Positions 27,303-36,270 of a stretch of DNA of 64,000 bases are shown piece after piece. Under the pieces are notes generated by a model, which had not been told where the DNA came from, ran no database searches, and saw only the letters and a program-made list of their open reading frames with translations. Source of the DNA: Nostoc cf. commune SO-36 (GTDB lineage Bacteria; Cyanobacteriota; Cyanobacteriia; Cyanobacteriales; Nostocaceae); NCBI RefSeq assembly GCF_023734775.1, contig NZ_AP025732.1, positions 372,001 to 436,000 on the forward strand, in the 5' to 3' direction. Both the position numbers and the translations under genes were made by a program. Within the stretch, counting starts at the first letter, position 1, and every line of letters starts with the position of its first letter.

Positions 27303-28871
27303 TTATCGATTAGGATACACATGGCGCATTTCAAAGCGACTCTGTTCCCAAAGTGGTAGCAAAGCCTGTTTAGCAGCATTTAACTGAGCTTGCGAAAAAG
27401 AAATTTTACCATTTTCTATAATCCAAATAAATGTTCGAGTTATTATATCTGCATTTAAACTAGTCTCGTATTCACAATTATTTATTCTTGCTACTTGCTC
27501 ATCTAAGCAATGCGTAGCATATTTGAATGTCAAGTTTTTCCAGTCTGTGGAATTGTTAGAAATTTCTTCGGGTGTACTTTTCCACTCAATTCTACATAAA
27601 TTGCCGATAATATAGTCTATGCCTATTATGGAAGAATCAGTATTACGCACCAAATCGGTATAAGCTTGATAATATGATTGCAATAGCGAAGCAGCTATAT
27701 TTTCTATATAAATATGTAGCCAAGATTGAATATCGTGAAGATAAGGTGCTAAATCTATGATAGTATCAATTTCTTTTATCAGCACACGATTACTTGTGTA
27801 ATTTGTTATTTGGGCTAGCAATTGAGCTTCAGATAATTGGCACTCTTTTGAGTAATAATTAATAATTTTTGGAATGTATTTCTCTAATAACCACTGTTTG
27901 GTATATCTAGCTGTCCAGGTTCCCCGTACCCCTATATCTTGCTGCCATAAGGTTGATTTACCTTTTTCAAAAGATTGTAAGTTTATATTATTTAGCTCGT
28001 AAATGATGTCAACTTGATAGTCGGGGAATAAAGAAAAGTCTTTATGTAATTTTGGGAATATAAATGTATGGTCACGAATTCCTCGACTTACTCGAATTGA
28101 TATATTTTCTCTATCGAATAGATGCCATTCTGACTTGCCTTTAGTATAATCAAATTCTTTAAAAAACTGCTGCATTAGCTTCCATAATTCTTCTCTTACA
28201 GAAAAAAGAATAAAACCGCGAATCTCGGAAAATTTTACTAATTCAAAATCCCATGTTTCTAAAGCATTTTCAAATTCAGTTATTAAACTTTTATATTCTT
28301 GGCAAACTTTATCAACACACAAACACAAGTCTGCTACTTCTAACTTCGATAAAATAACTGTTGTTTGACCTAACTTTACTGTAAAAGTATTTTTATCTAA
28401 CTGTTTCAAAAACTGACGACATCCCCAATCTGGTTGGGTGTGTAATCCTGTCATTAATTGACCTAAAATATCTTGATGATTTAAGTTGATTTTTAGACCT
28501 CTGAAAAGAATACTGCTGAATTCTATTTCACAATTACCTTCATCTAAAGCTTTGGGTAAATTACACGCGATCGCTACTTTCGGTTTCACAACAACTAAGC
28601 GGTAGCCTTCTCGGATTATGGAAGGTTCAAAATCAAATTTTCCTAAATCATCTGTTGCAAAATAAATCTGAGCGGTTTCGTAATTTATGCCATACTTTTC
28701 TGATTGATTTGTTGTCAAAGAGTATTCATGATGACATTTCTCTGGATAATAGAGATAGTGAAACATTGGCAAAATAAACTTTTCTTTTATATCATCTTCA
28801 TTTTGTAAAATACGATGGTCAAAACCTTGTATCCATGTGATAAATTGTTTAATTTGGTCTGGAATAGTCAT
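27303..28871 (-). CDS. Unknown protein with HsdR_N/nuclease-like N-terminus
   Basis: I do not recognise this 522-residue protein as a whole. Residues about 20-110 resemble the N-terminal domain of type I restriction endonucleases and related PD-(D/E)xK proteins: NEDDIKEKFILPMFHYLYYP, then an EYSL strand, an Asp-containing strand near YFATDDLGKFDFE and a strand RLVVVKPKVAIA. In active members the last strand reads VVExK; here the acidic residue is replaced (VVVKPK), so this domain may be inactive. The rest is helical with several aromatic-rich segments (GVRGTWTARYTKQWLLEKYI). It has a HIP1 site near 28568. It converges on the Uma2 gene and shares a neighbourhood with AIPR, so a defence role is a reasonable but unproven guess. 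Confidence 0.5.
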   Translation of the reverse strand: MTIPDQIKQFITWIQGFDHRILQNEDDIKEKFILPMFHYLYYPEKCHHEYSLTTNQSEKYGINYETAQIYFATDDLGKFDFEPSIIREGYRLVVVKPKVAIACNLPKALDEGNCEIEFSSILFRGLKINLNHQDILGQLMTGLHTQPDWGCRQFLKQLDKNTFTVKLGQTTVILSKLEVADLCLCVDKVCQEYKSLITEFENALETWDFELVKFSEIRGFILFSVREELWKLMQQFFKEFDYTKGKSEWHLFDRENISIRVSRGIRDHTFIFPKLHKDFSLFPDYQVDIIYELNNINLQSFEKGKSTLWQQDIGVRGTWTARYTKQWLLEKYIPKIINYYSKECQLSEAQLLAQITNYTSNRVLIKEIDTIIDLAPYLHDIQSWLHIYIENIAASLLQSYYQAYTDLVRNTDSSIIGIDYIIGNLCRIEWKSTPEEISNNSTDWKNLTFKYATHCLDEQVARINNCEYETSLNADIITRTFIWIIENGKISFSQAQLNAAKQALLPLWEQSRFEMRHVYPNR

Positions 28872-29252
28872 TAAATAACCGACCTGCTTGTATAAATTTG
28901 CTATGCCTTATTTTGTTTGTGTAATTAGCAATTTATCAAGTCGGTTTGGATAGTATAGTAGTTGTAGATACTTTACTAAGTTTAGAAATACCAGATATAG
29001 AACAATACAGTTCAGTTAAGGCTAAAACTCTTTGCCAAAGTCAATTTTTTTAACGAACCGCAAAGGACGCAAAGAACGCAAAGAGAACAAAGAAATGCTT
29101 AACTGAACCGTATTGAGATATAGAAAGGTATTAGCATAAAAACCTAAATATAAATTTAAGGGACAGGTAAATACCCATCCCCCAAAATCATCAAAATTAT
29201 TGTGCAAATATGCAACGCTTTTTGTTTGCTAGCAGAGGTGCAAGCATCAACT
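28872..29252. other. Gap with a small inverted-repeat element
   Basis: No gene is supported. Inverted copies of aatac(a/g)gttcagttaag at about 29003-29020 and 29098-29115 flank a purine-rich tract of cgcaaaggacgcaaagaac-type repeats (29056-29093). This looks like a short non-autonomous element or dispersed repeat. The remainder is featureless. Confidence 0.45.
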
Positions 29253-29927
29253 TTAAACTAACGCTGCTACCTTCTCTAGCAAGCCTTGAAACAACCTCAA
29301 ACCATCACTACCCCCTAGCATCGCGTCTGATGCTCTTTCTGGGTGCGGCATCATCCCCAACACATTGCCCCGACGATCGCAAATCCCGGCAATATTGTTC
29401 AGTGAACCGTTGGGGTTATCTCCTTCATAGCGAAACACAACTTGTCCGTTATCCTCAATTTTTGCAAGAGTGGCTGCATCCGCGTAAAATCTTCCCTCTC
29501 CGTGGGCAATGGGCAAAGTGATAACTTCGCTACTGGTATAATTTTGCGTCCATAAAAGATTAGTACGCTCAACTTTTACGGGAACGCGATCGCAGATAAA
29601 ATGCAAATCTCGATTTCTGGTTAACACCCCTGGCAATAATCCAGCTTCAGTTAATACCTGAAATCCGTTGCAAATACCGAGGACAAACTTACCCTTTTGG
29701 GCGTGTTCAACAACCTGTTGCATCACGGGTGAAAAACGCGCGATCGCACCACAGCGTAAATAATCCCCGTAACTAAAGCCACCAGGGATGATAATGACAT
29801 CCAAATCAGCAATATCTGTTTCTTGATGCCAAACCATGCGAGTTGGTTGTAAAAGCAAATCTCTAGTTACATAAGCAACATCGCGATCGCAATTAGAACC
29901 TGGAAAAACAACAACACCAAATTTCAT
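29253..29927 (-). CDS. purQ: Phosphoribosylformylglycinamidine synthase, glutaminase subunit
   Basis: PurQ supplies ammonia from glutamine to PurL in the fourth step of purine synthesis. The 224-residue protein has the class I glutamine amidotransferase triad: the nucleophile Cys in [11 protein letters not shown] and the His and Glu in MMPHPERA. The [10 protein letters not shown] oxyanion strand is also present. The start [17 protein letters not shown] is standard. purS lies upstream on the same strand, so the two should be co-transcribed, but a 144-base stretch of tandem repeats separates them. purL is not in the window. Confidence 0.96.
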   Translation of the reverse strand: MKFGVVVFPGSNCDRDVAYVTRDLLLQPTRMVWHQETDIADLDVIIIPGGFSYGDYLRCGAIARFSPVMQQVVEHAQKGKFVLGICNGFQVLTEAGLLPGVLTRNRDLHFICDRVPVKVERTNLLWTQNYTSSEVITLPIAHGEGRFYADAATLAKIEDNGQVVFRYEGDNPNGSLNNIAGICDRRGNVLGMMPHPERASDAMLGGSDGLRLFQGLLEKVAALV

Positions 29928-29969
29928 GATTAGTCAATGAGTGGGTAGAGACACGATTAATTGCGTCTT

Positions 29970-30062
29970 GGGGAGGCAGGGGAGGCAGGGGAGGCAGGGG
30001 AGGCAGGGGGAAGAAAGAATAACTAATGCCCTATGCCCCATGCCCTATGCCCAATTCTCAAT
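29970..30062. repeat. Tandem repeats between purS and purQ
   Basis: Four copies of ggggaggca are followed by a series of heptamers of the tgcccta/tgcccca type. They sit within what should be a single purS-purQ transcript. Confidence 0.85.
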
Positions 30063-30071
30063 GCCCAGTTC

Positions 30072-30350
30072 CTAAAAAACCCCAGTTTGTGTTTCGACCT
30101 CAATTAATTCAAAGCGGTAATTTTCAATTACGGGATTTGATAGCATTTGGTCGCAAATGTTATCAAGGTCTTGACGCGCTTTTTTCTGGTCAGTCGTGGT
30201 GATGGTGAGTTCAATGTACTTGCCAATCCGCACATGGTCAACGTTATCGTATCCCAATTGCTCAAGACCGGATTGTACAGCCACACCAGCAGGGTCTAGG
30301 ACTGAAGGACGAAGCGTTACGAAAATTTTGGCTAGATACTTGGTTTGCAC
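30072..30350 (-). CDS. purS: Phosphoribosylformylglycinamidine synthase subunit PurS
   Basis: PurS is the small structural subunit that bridges PurL and PurQ in the three-part FGAM synthase. The 92-residue sequence shows the family pattern: FVTLRPSVLDPAGVAVQSGL, then VRIGKYIELTI and CDQMLSNPVIENYRFEL. It precedes purQ on the minus strand. The divergent Fur-family gene starts 145 bases away, so the two share a promoter region. Confidence 0.95.
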   Translation of the reverse strand: MQTKYLAKIFVTLRPSVLDPAGVAVQSGLEQLGYDNVDHVRIGKYIELTITTTDQKKARQDLDNICDQMLSNPVIENYRFELIEVETQTGVF

Positions 30351-30494
30351 GGGCTTTTGCTGAATGCTGCGATCGCTATACTATAACTTTCTGTTCCAAC
30401 TGAGTGAAAATAAGATTACGAAGCGGTTAAAGTTAATTGATAAATTAGCTTATCTAACAGCTTCAACTACAGTGGCATATTTAAAGAATCATCT

Positions 30495-30899
30495 ATGAGA
30501 GCCATACGCACCCGCAGTCAAGAGCGTATTTTGAACCTACTGAAAACCATCAAAAAAGGCATTTCCGCCCAGGATATTTACGTAGAACTACGCAACACCA
30601 ATCAGAGCATGGGTTTAGCAACAGTTTACCGTTCCCTAGATGCTTTAAAGCTCGAAGGTATAGTACAAGTGCGGAATTTAGCTAACGGTGAAGCCCTCTA
30701 TAGTTTAGCGCAACAAGATAAACATCACCTTACTTGCTTGCAATGTGGTGTCTCAATTCCGATTAATCAATGCCCAGTTCATGATTTAGAAGACCAGTTA
30801 GAATCCAACCATAAGTTTAAAGTCTTTTACCACACCCTAGAGTTTTTTGGATTGTGCAGTCAATGCCAAGTAAATCAAACTACTAGTATTGGTCAATAG
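30495..30899 (+). CDS. Fur-family regulator, probably Zur/FurB-type
   Basis: This 134-residue regulator has a winged-helix N-terminal domain with the recognition helix LATVYRSLDAL (41-51) and a C-terminal dimerisation and metal domain. The two structural-zinc pairs are C81-xx-C84 and C121-xx-C124. A shortened metal-sensing stretch DKHHLTC replaces the longer HHH motif of iron-type Fur. The short length and the N-terminus MRAIRTRSQERILNLL recall Anabaena FurB/Zur, which represses zinc-uptake genes and protects DNA; PerR-type is the alternative. No Zur box is evident to me just upstream. It is divergent from purS. Confidence 0.8.
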   Translation: MRAIRTRSQERILNLLKTIKKGISAQDIYVELRNTNQSMGLATVYRSLDALKLEGIVQVRNLANGEALYSLAQQDKHHLTCLQCGVSIPINQCPVHDLEDQLESNHKFKVFYHTLEFFGLCSQCQVNQTTSIGQ

Positions 30900-31020
30900 T
30901 CATATCAATTTATATTGTGTTGTACTTTATTTCTTCTGCCTTCTACCTCCTGCCTTTTGCCTTTCTTCGGTAAACAGGACATTTTATTTGATCTTCAAGC
31001 TTAACTACAGGAGTAATGCA

Positions 31021-31254
31021 GTGTTGAGAATTAGCGTTGAAGAAGCAGCTATGAATTTAAAATCTCTCTTGGAACGAGTAGCTAGGGGAGAAGAAGTAAT
31101 TTTGCTAGAGCAACATAAAGCTGTAGCTCGTTTAGTTCCTCCGCTACAAAAAGAACGATTAGCAAGTATGAAACAATTTCGTGATTCTCTTGCGATTAAG
31201 GGTGAGCCATTGAGTACAACTGTGCTAAATGCACGTACAGAACAACGTTGTTGA
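31021..31254 (+). CDS. Phd/YefM-type antitoxin
   Basis: The protein has 77 residues if it starts at the GTG at 31021, which follows an aggag ribosome site (31010-31014). A longer upstream reading to 30889 would add sequence of no family resemblance. LRISVEEAAMNLKSLLERV and GEEVILLEQHKAVARLVPP form the Phd/YefM DNA-binding domain, and the C-terminal helix would wrap a toxin. Its stop codon TGA overlaps the TTG start of a VapC-like frame, the normal antitoxin-toxin coupling. That toxin is broken, so this antitoxin is an orphan or a relic in function. Confidence 0.8.
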   Translation: MLRISVEEAAMNLKSLLERVARGEEVILLEQHKAVARLVPPLQKERLASMKQFRDSLAIKGEPLSTTVLNARTEQRC

Positions 31255-31415
31255 TTTATTTAGATACAAGCGTTATAGCTCCTTTGTATTAGGCAGAAGC
31301 TTTAAGCGATACAGTTGAACAATTACTACTCAATGAAACTGAAGTAGGTTTGAGTCAGTTGGTTGAGGTTGAACTCGTTTCTGCGTTATCGCGTCGAGCT
31401 TACCGTCACGTATCG
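31251..31415 (+). pseudogene. VapC-like PIN toxin remnant
   Basis: The TTG at 31251 overlaps the antitoxin stop and begins LIYLDTSVIAPLY, a textbook PIN-domain start with the first catalytic Asp. A TAG at 31290-31292 then interrupts it where family members usually have Trp (TGG to TAG). The frame goes on as AEALSDTVEQLLLNETEVG and SQLVEVELVSALSRRA, including the second acidic residue. All resemblance ends near 31405-31415, where the 3' end of a minus-strand DUF5615 gene begins. The toxin has therefore lost its C-terminal half and carries a stop codon. Confidence 0.75.
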
Positions 31416-31423
31416 CAGAAGGT

Positions 31424-31768
31424 TTATAGTCTTGTAGAAGGAAATCTATTTACGCGAATAACTTTTCCTATTAATGTTGATTCTGTAGAAATCACCGCAT
31501 CAATATTTATTGCTAATCGATTCCAGTCTAAATCATTTTTGCACGCAATTATTCCCGTATGGTCGGGTTTAATCTTATGTAATTTGAAAAAATCACGACG
31601 ATTAATAGTTAATACAGCCCGATTTTCTAATATCGCAAACTCTAACACCATATCATCAGAAATTCCGGCTTTACCTGTTTCTTGTATGGTAATAATATCA
31701 TGTCCAAAAGTACGTAATAATTCTACCGATTTACGCGGAAACTGCTCATCTGCTAACAACCTTGCCAT
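31424..31768 (-). CDS. DUF5615 PIN-like toxin
   Basis: The 114-residue protein has the DUF5615 pattern: ARLLADEQFPRKSVELLRTF with the first Asp, GISDDMVLEFA, and AVLTINRRDFFKLH with the later acidic site. DUF5615 proteins have a PIN-like ribonuclease fold and are found paired with DUF433 antitoxins. Its partner lies 16 bases upstream in the same transcript. The 3' end abuts or overwrites the remains of the VapC-like toxin on the other strand. All the expected acidic residues appear present, so it may be active. Confidence 0.82.
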   Translation of the reverse strand: MARLLADEQFPRKSVELLRTFGHDIITIQETGKAGISDDMVLEFAILENRAVLTINRRDFFKLHKIKPDHTGIIACKNDLDWNRLAINIDAVISTESTLIGKVIRVNRFPSTRL

Positions 31769-31784
31769 ACATCAACAGGATATT

Positions 31785-32132
31785 TTAAGAAGCATCTAAA
31801 ATTGCATCAGCTTGTTCTTGTTCGTGAATAGTAGTATCAATTTCGTCAGGGAATGCTTCAGCATAAAGCCATGCTGTTACCAAGTTAGCTGCGCTAAGTT
31901 GAGGATATTGATCTAGAATATCAGCATCTTTAGCACCTTGTCGCCGATAACTTACCAATAACCAAACAGGAATGCGTGTTCCGGCAATACAAGCATCAGC
32001 ACCCATTACACCAGGGGTTTTGGTAATTCCATCATTGTTGCTACTAATACCTTGGGTTAAGATGCGAATTGCTTCAACCTTTTGGGCTGGTGTTAGGGAT
32101 AGTAACTGTGTTTCTAACTCTTGGGCTGTCAT
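31785..32132 (-). CDS. DUF433 antitoxin
   Basis: The 115-residue protein carries the DUF433 core: ITKTPGVMGADACIAGTRIP, VWLLVSYRRQGAKDADIL and QYPQLSAANLVTAWLYAEAF. The core is a helix-turn-helix type DNA-binding module. It is preceded by about 35 variable residues, and a final Glu/Asp-rich helix could bind the toxin. It is the first gene of the two-gene minus-strand operon with the DUF5615 toxin and probably represses it. Confidence 0.82.
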   Translation of the reverse strand: MTAQELETQLLSLTPAQKVEAIRILTQGISSNNDGITKTPGVMGADACIAGTRIPVWLLVSYRRQGAKDADILDQYPQLSAANLVTAWLYAEAFPDEIDTTIHEQEQADAILDAS

Positions 32133-32183
32133 TGGAAACTCTCTAAGATTAACTATATTTTAACGGGGTTTGAAAGAGCAGCA

Positions 32184-32245
32184 TTTCCAGCCAGAGGCTG
32201 GAAACGAGGTTTGAAAAGGGTTTTAAACTTAAGTTGACACCAATG
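32184..32245. repeat. Dispersed repeat end shared with 47064
   Basis: A hairpin tttccagcc/ggctggaaa (32184-32204) is followed by cttaagttgacaccaatg (32228-32245). The latter is an exact 18-base match, in reverse complement, to 47064-47081. Both are ends of a dispersed element. Confidence 0.75.
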
Positions 32246-32258
32246 CCACTCCCCATTC

Positions 32259-33266
32259 TTAACTAGGACGGTTATTTTCTAATCCTGGGATTTGCTTAGA
32301 AAACAATTCGTTAGGGTTAGCCTGACTATCTGAAACAACAGAACGTATACCTTCTAAGGCGGCAGGAATTGAGCGCGGATCTATAAAAATCACCTTGCTG
32401 CTATCGCTTTTACCAATTGTCGCGCCCATGTCTAGATAACCCAAGGCAAACAGAACTTCAACTGCTTTATTAGCATTAGGATTCGTCTGGAGTTTTTGGG
32501 CAATAATTTCTGATGATTCTGCGATCGCTTGGGCTTTTAAAACTTGTTGCTGACGTTCGGCTTGAGCTTTGAGAACGATCGCCTTTTGTTCAGCTTCTGC
32601 TTGCAGAATTGTTGATTTTTGACGAGCTTCGGCATCCAATATTTGCGCTTCTGCTTTACCTCTAGCACTATTAACCGCAGCTTCGCGTTCACCCTCAGAA
32701 TTTAAAATTGCTGCCCGTTTGCGTCGTTCTGCCGACATTTGCAATTCCATTGATTCTCGCACCGCTTGCGAAGGAATAATATCTCGCAGTTCTACCCGCG
32801 TCACTTTCACACCCCAAGGATCTGTAGCAATGTCCAAATCTCTTAAAAGAAGTTCATTGATTTGAGAACGAGCAGTAAAGGTTTGATCTAACTCTAATTG
32901 CCCCATTTCCGAGCGAATTTGAGTCAGTACCATGTTCACCATTGCCGATTGGAGATTCTCTACCTTATACCAAGCTTTTTCCATATCCACAATCCGCCAG
33001 TAAAACACTGCATCCACCTCAATACCAACGTTGTCGCGGGTAATGCATTTTTGGGGAGGAATATCTAAGACTTTTTCCCGGATGGTTTCTCTGTAAACGA
33101 TTTTATCTAAGAAAGGCATTAAAAAATTCAGCCCTGGTTCCAGCTTTTTGTTATAGCTACCCAATCTTTCCACTAAAGCTTCATTGCCCTGATTAATGAC
33201 TTTTACAGACCCCACTACAGCAGAACCACCAAGGGCTAAAAATACGAGTAAAAAAAACTGTTCCAT
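32259..33266 (-). CDS. SPFH/Band 7 membrane protein, stomatin/QmcA type
   Basis: The 335-residue protein has one N-terminal membrane helix ([18 protein letters not shown]). A Band 7 domain spans about 20-190, with [20 protein letters not shown] and [16 protein letters not shown] long Ala/Glu/Gln-rich coiled coil covers about 195-265, and a short conserved tail has [13 protein letters not shown]. Such proteins form large rings on membranes and recruit proteases or organise membrane domains. The NfeD-like gene lies directly upstream on the same strand, a pairing conserved widely; NfeD is thought to act with its SPFH partner. Confidence 0.92.
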   Translation of the reverse strand: MEQFFLLVFLALGGSAVVGSVKVINQGNEALVERLGSYNKKLEPGLNFLMPFLDKIVYRETIREKVLDIPPQKCITRDNVGIEVDAVFYWRIVDMEKAWYKVENLQSAMVNMVLTQIRSEMGQLELDQTFTARSQINELLLRDLDIATDPWGVKVTRVELRDIIPSQAVRESMELQMSAERRKRAAILNSEGEREAAVNSARGKAEAQILDAEARQKSTILQAEAEQKAIVLKAQAERQQQVLKAQAIAESSEIIAQKLQTNPNANKAVEVLFALGYLDMGATIGKSDSSKVIFIDPRSIPAALEGIRSVVSDSQANPNELFSKQIPGLENNRPS

Positions 33267-33350
33267 TGTAAATCTCCTGATTTTTAAGTATCAAATTTAA
33301 CTCAAAAGTAAAGGAAGTAGGGCAGGGTAAGAAAAACTAATGACCAATGA

Positions 33351-33785
33351 CTAAGAATTCAACAAATTTTCGGGTATCACAATCAAAGTAGTACCTTCTC
33401 TCCTGACTACATAAACTCTTTGATGCGGTAATATCGTAAATTTGTCATCGTCACATCGTGCTTGCCAAGAATTTCCCTCATACAGCACTCGCCCTGTTTT
33501 CCCAGGCGGAATTTCTGTTAAGGTTTCAGCTATAACTGCATCCTGAATTTTCGATTGGCGTCGTCGTGGTTGCAAAAACCGACGAGAAAGCACGATTAAT
33601 AATGTGGAAAGTAATAACCAAATTAAAACTTGCAACCATACATTTCCCAACCCCACTCCAGACAGCAGCGCCACCACAAAAGCGCTAATTCCCATCATGA
33701 AGGCGACAAACGCCGATGGTAAGAACAGTTCCATCAAACACAAAACTGCTCCTGCCAGAAGCCAGATTAAGGTAAAACTTGGCAT
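33351..33785 (-). CDS. NfeD-like membrane protein
   Basis: This short NfeD protein of 144 residues has two to three membrane helices in the first 70 residues (LIWLLAGAVLCLMELFLPSA, FVVALLSGVGLG, VLIWLLLSTLLIVLS). A C-terminal OB-fold domain follows, with GKTGRVLYEGNSWQARCDD and VYVVRREGTTLIV. It lacks the protease domain of long NfeD forms. It sits upstream of the SPFH gene in a two-gene operon with an 84-base gap that contains a few heptamer repeats. Confidence 0.9.
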   Translation of the reverse strand: MPSFTLIWLLAGAVLCLMELFLPSAFVAFMMGISAFVVALLSGVGLGNVWLQVLIWLLLSTLLIVLSRRFLQPRRRQSKIQDAVIAETLTEIPPGKTGRVLYEGNSWQARCDDDKFTILPHQRVYVVRREGTTLIVIPENLLNS

Positions 33786-34016
33786 AGCGCCATCCTAGTC
33801 TCTACATTGACGTAAATGCATTTCTACGATTAGATACAGCCAGACGTAAGTTATTTACAGAAAACAAAACTTGGTATTTTTACCAATATTTTGATTATTT
33901 TCAGTAACCAAGTGTAGCTAGCAGTACACAAATCTAGTCTATTCTAGCCTTCAAATCATTGCCAGCTAAAGTTAATCGAAGTTCATAAGTTGATTGGTTT
34001 TTTAATTTATACCTTT

Positions 34017-36020
34017 ATGATTTCTACTCAACTGATAATTTATTGTATAAATCCACGCTGTAATAGCCCCATCAATCCTATGGGTGATACTATTTGCGCC
34101 AATTGCCAAACTCCTTTAGTTCACCGCTATCTTTGGGCTACTGGCTCATTGTCTGCTCAAATCGCACCCGGCACAAAGGTAGCAGATAGGTATGAAGTAA
34201 TTAGTCGCCAGATTTGGCTGGATACTCAACCGGGATTACCGCCAGATGTACCTGAAGAATTGCCAACAGAAGTAATTCCTTATCTACGGTTATATCAGGA
34301 ACGGTTACATTTGCCCCAGGCTTATGGGTTTGCTAGTAGTCTTGAAGAAGATACAGCCGATATCCTTTTATTGGAAAATGCGCCGATAGATAAAGCAGGA
34401 AATATCTATCCAACTATTGTTGAGGCATGGGAGCAAGCAACGGCGGTACGACAAGTTTATTGGCTGTGGCAGATTCTCCAACTTTGGAAACCTCTATCAG
34501 AATTGGGAGTTAGCCGGAGTTTATTGGTAGTAGATAATTTGAGAGTTGAAGGTTGGTGTGTGCAACTGTTAGAACTTTACCAAACACCAACAAATGAAAA
34601 GCTGAGTTTACAAAATCTGGGGGAGTGTTGGCAGTTTTGGGTAGCCTCTGCCAAGACATCAGTTGCTAAAGAGTTACAAAACATTGTCCAGCAGATGTGT
34701 GAAACTGAGATTGAGTTAGAGGCTATTAATATTCAACTCAATAATTTATTATTAGCATCTGCGGCAGAATTGCCATTAACTTTAAAGGTGGCAGGTTCTA
34801 CAGATATTGGGCCAATTATGGCGCAAAATGAAGACGCTTGCTATCCCAATGCTTTAACTGATTTAAATGAACCTTTATTGCCTTATTTGTCGATTGTTTG
34901 TGATGGCATTGGTGGACATGAAGGCGGCGAGGTTGCTAGTAAATTAGCTGTGCAGTCTGTAAAATTGCAAATTCGGGTTTTACTAGCGGAGGTTGCAAAA
35001 CAAACATTACCTGTAGCGCCAGAGTTGTTACAAGAACAATTAGAGGCAAGCTTGCGGGTGGTAAATAATGTCATTTGTGCGCGTAATAATGAACAAAATC
35101 GCCAAGGCAAAGAGCGCATGGCGACAACAATTGTTATGGCGCTGCAAGTTCCCCAACGAGTACAGACGAGTACTGGTTGGCAATCAAATAATACTCATGA
35201 ACTTTATTTAGCTAGTGTTGGCGATAGCCGTGCTTATTGGATTACTCGTAATTATTGCCAGTTACTCACGGTAGATGATGATGTGGCAACACGCGAAGTA
35301 CGCTTTGCTAAAAGCTTGTATCGTCCGGCACTTTTGAGAGCAGATGCTAGTGCTTTAACTCAAGCATTAGGGACAAGAGATTCAGAATTTTTGCGTCTGA
35401 AAGTTCAGCGATTTATTATCGAAGAAGATGGGATATTGCTACTGTGTTCTGATGGTTTAAGTGATAATAACTGGGTGGAACAATCTTGGCAAGATTATGC
35501 AATTCCGGTGTTTGCGGGTAAACTTACACTTGATGATGCTGTCGGCAATTGGATTAAGTTGGCAAACGAAAAAAATGGGCGGGATAATACATCGGTTGTT
35601 CTCACTTATTGCCGTGTTTCTCCAGAATATTTAGTACCTGTGACTCCAGAGTTACCAGAAGAGATTATAGAAGCGGAAATACAAGAGGAAGAAATACCAC
35701 TACTAGAAGAAGAAATAATAGAAGAAGAGGAACAAGAGGAATTAATTTATTTCACAGAAAGTTCGCAAACTTTGCTTGATTTGGATTTAGATTTGGAGCT
35801 TTCAGAGGAACCACCTTTAAACCCTGAAATTCCTCCAACTTTAATTACAAAACCTAATCGTGGTAAACGTTTGGTAATGCTGGGGGGAGTGTTGGCGTTG
35901 CTTGTGGGTGGTACAAGTCTGGGATTATTTGCTTGGTGGCAAATTAATCCTCAAGGGTTCCGGCAAATGTGTCGGCAATTTCCTCAAAAAGTACAGCAAC
36001 TTTGTCCGCCTGAAAAGTAG
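34017..36020 (+). CDS. Membrane-anchored PP2C-type protein phosphatase
   Basis: A serine/threonine phosphatase of the PPM/PP2C class. I chose the ATG at 34017 (667 residues), directly before the zinc-ribbon start IIYCINPRCNSPINPMGDTI with its four-Cys pattern CxxxxC...CxxC. A 200-residue region resembling the degenerate kinase-associated N-terminus of cyanobacterial homologues follows. The catalytic domain has metal-binding motifs VCDGIGGHEGGEVAS, SVGDSRAYWI, LLLCSDGLSDN and GRDNTSVVLTY. A strongly acidic stretch of some 50 residues links to a single C-terminal membrane helix (LVMLGGVLALLVGGTSLGLF) and a short tail. It probably reverses Ser/Thr kinase signalling at the membrane. No kinase gene is adjacent. 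Confidence 0.88.
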   Translation: MISTQLIIYCINPRCNSPINPMGDTICANCQTPLVHRYLWATGSLSAQIAPGTKVADRYEVISRQIWLDTQPGLPPDVPEELPTEVIPYLRLYQERLHLPQAYGFASSLEEDTADILLLENAPIDKAGNIYPTIVEAWEQATAVRQVYWLWQILQLWKPLSELGVSRSLLVVDNLRVEGWCVQLLELYQTPTNEKLSLQNLGECWQFWVASAKTSVAKELQNIVQQMCETEIELEAINIQLNNLLLASAAELPLTLKVAGSTDIGPIMAQNEDACYPNALTDLNEPLLPYLSIVCDGIGGHEGGEVASKLAVQSVKLQIRVLLAEVAKQTLPVAPELLQEQLEASLRVVNNVICARNNEQNRQGKERMATTIVMALQVPQRVQTSTGWQSNNTHELYLASVGDSRAYWITRNYCQLLTVDDDVATREVRFAKSLYRPALLRADASALTQALGTRDSEFLRLKVQRFIIEEDGILLLCSDGLSDNNWVEQSWQDYAIPVFAGKLTLDDAVGNWIKLANEKNGRDNTSVVLTYCRVSPEYLVPVTPELPEEIIEAEIQEEEIPLLEEEIIEEEEQEELIYFTESSQTLLDLDLDLELSEEPPLNPEIPPTLITKPNRGKRLVMLGGVLALLVGGTSLGLFAWWQINPQGFRQMCRQFPQKVQQLCPPEK

Positions 36021-36039
36021 AGATTGGGGATTGAGGGAT

Positions 36040-36270
36040 ATGTTATGGCGAAATATTGTAATGTTGATGATGAATATTGCAATATTGATAAGGAATATTG
36101 TGATGTTGATGCGGAATATTGCAATGTTTCTTATGAATGCTGCAATGTTGATGATGAATATTAGAGTATTGATAATAGATATTGTAATGTTGATGAGGAA
36201 TATTACAATGTTCCTTATGAATGCTGTAATGTTTGTCAGGATGGCTTTAATATTCAGGGTTATAAATAAG
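36040..36270 (+). repeat. 21-bp tandem repeat array with two open frames
   Basis: About nine imperfect 21-base units of the form gaatattgtaatgttgatga follow the phosphatase gene. From ATG 36040 one frame runs to 36300 as hydrophobic heptads (MLMRNIV, MLMMNIA, MFLMNAA). From ATG 36045 another reads Cys/Tyr/acidic heptads (EYCNVDD, EYCNIDK, EYCDVDA). It meets a TAG near 36162, but the same pattern resumes after it and ends in ECCNVCQDGFNIQGYK and TAA. Either frame, or neither, may be expressed. I know of no family. Confidence 0.7.

Noticed and set aside
29022..29207. 61-codon minus-strand frame
   Set aside because: Its sequence is produced by cgcaaag-type repeats and it has no family resemblance.
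31350..31799. 149-codon plus-strand frame as a novel gene
   Set aside because: Its first part is the VapC remnant and the rest is the antisense of the DUF5615 gene.
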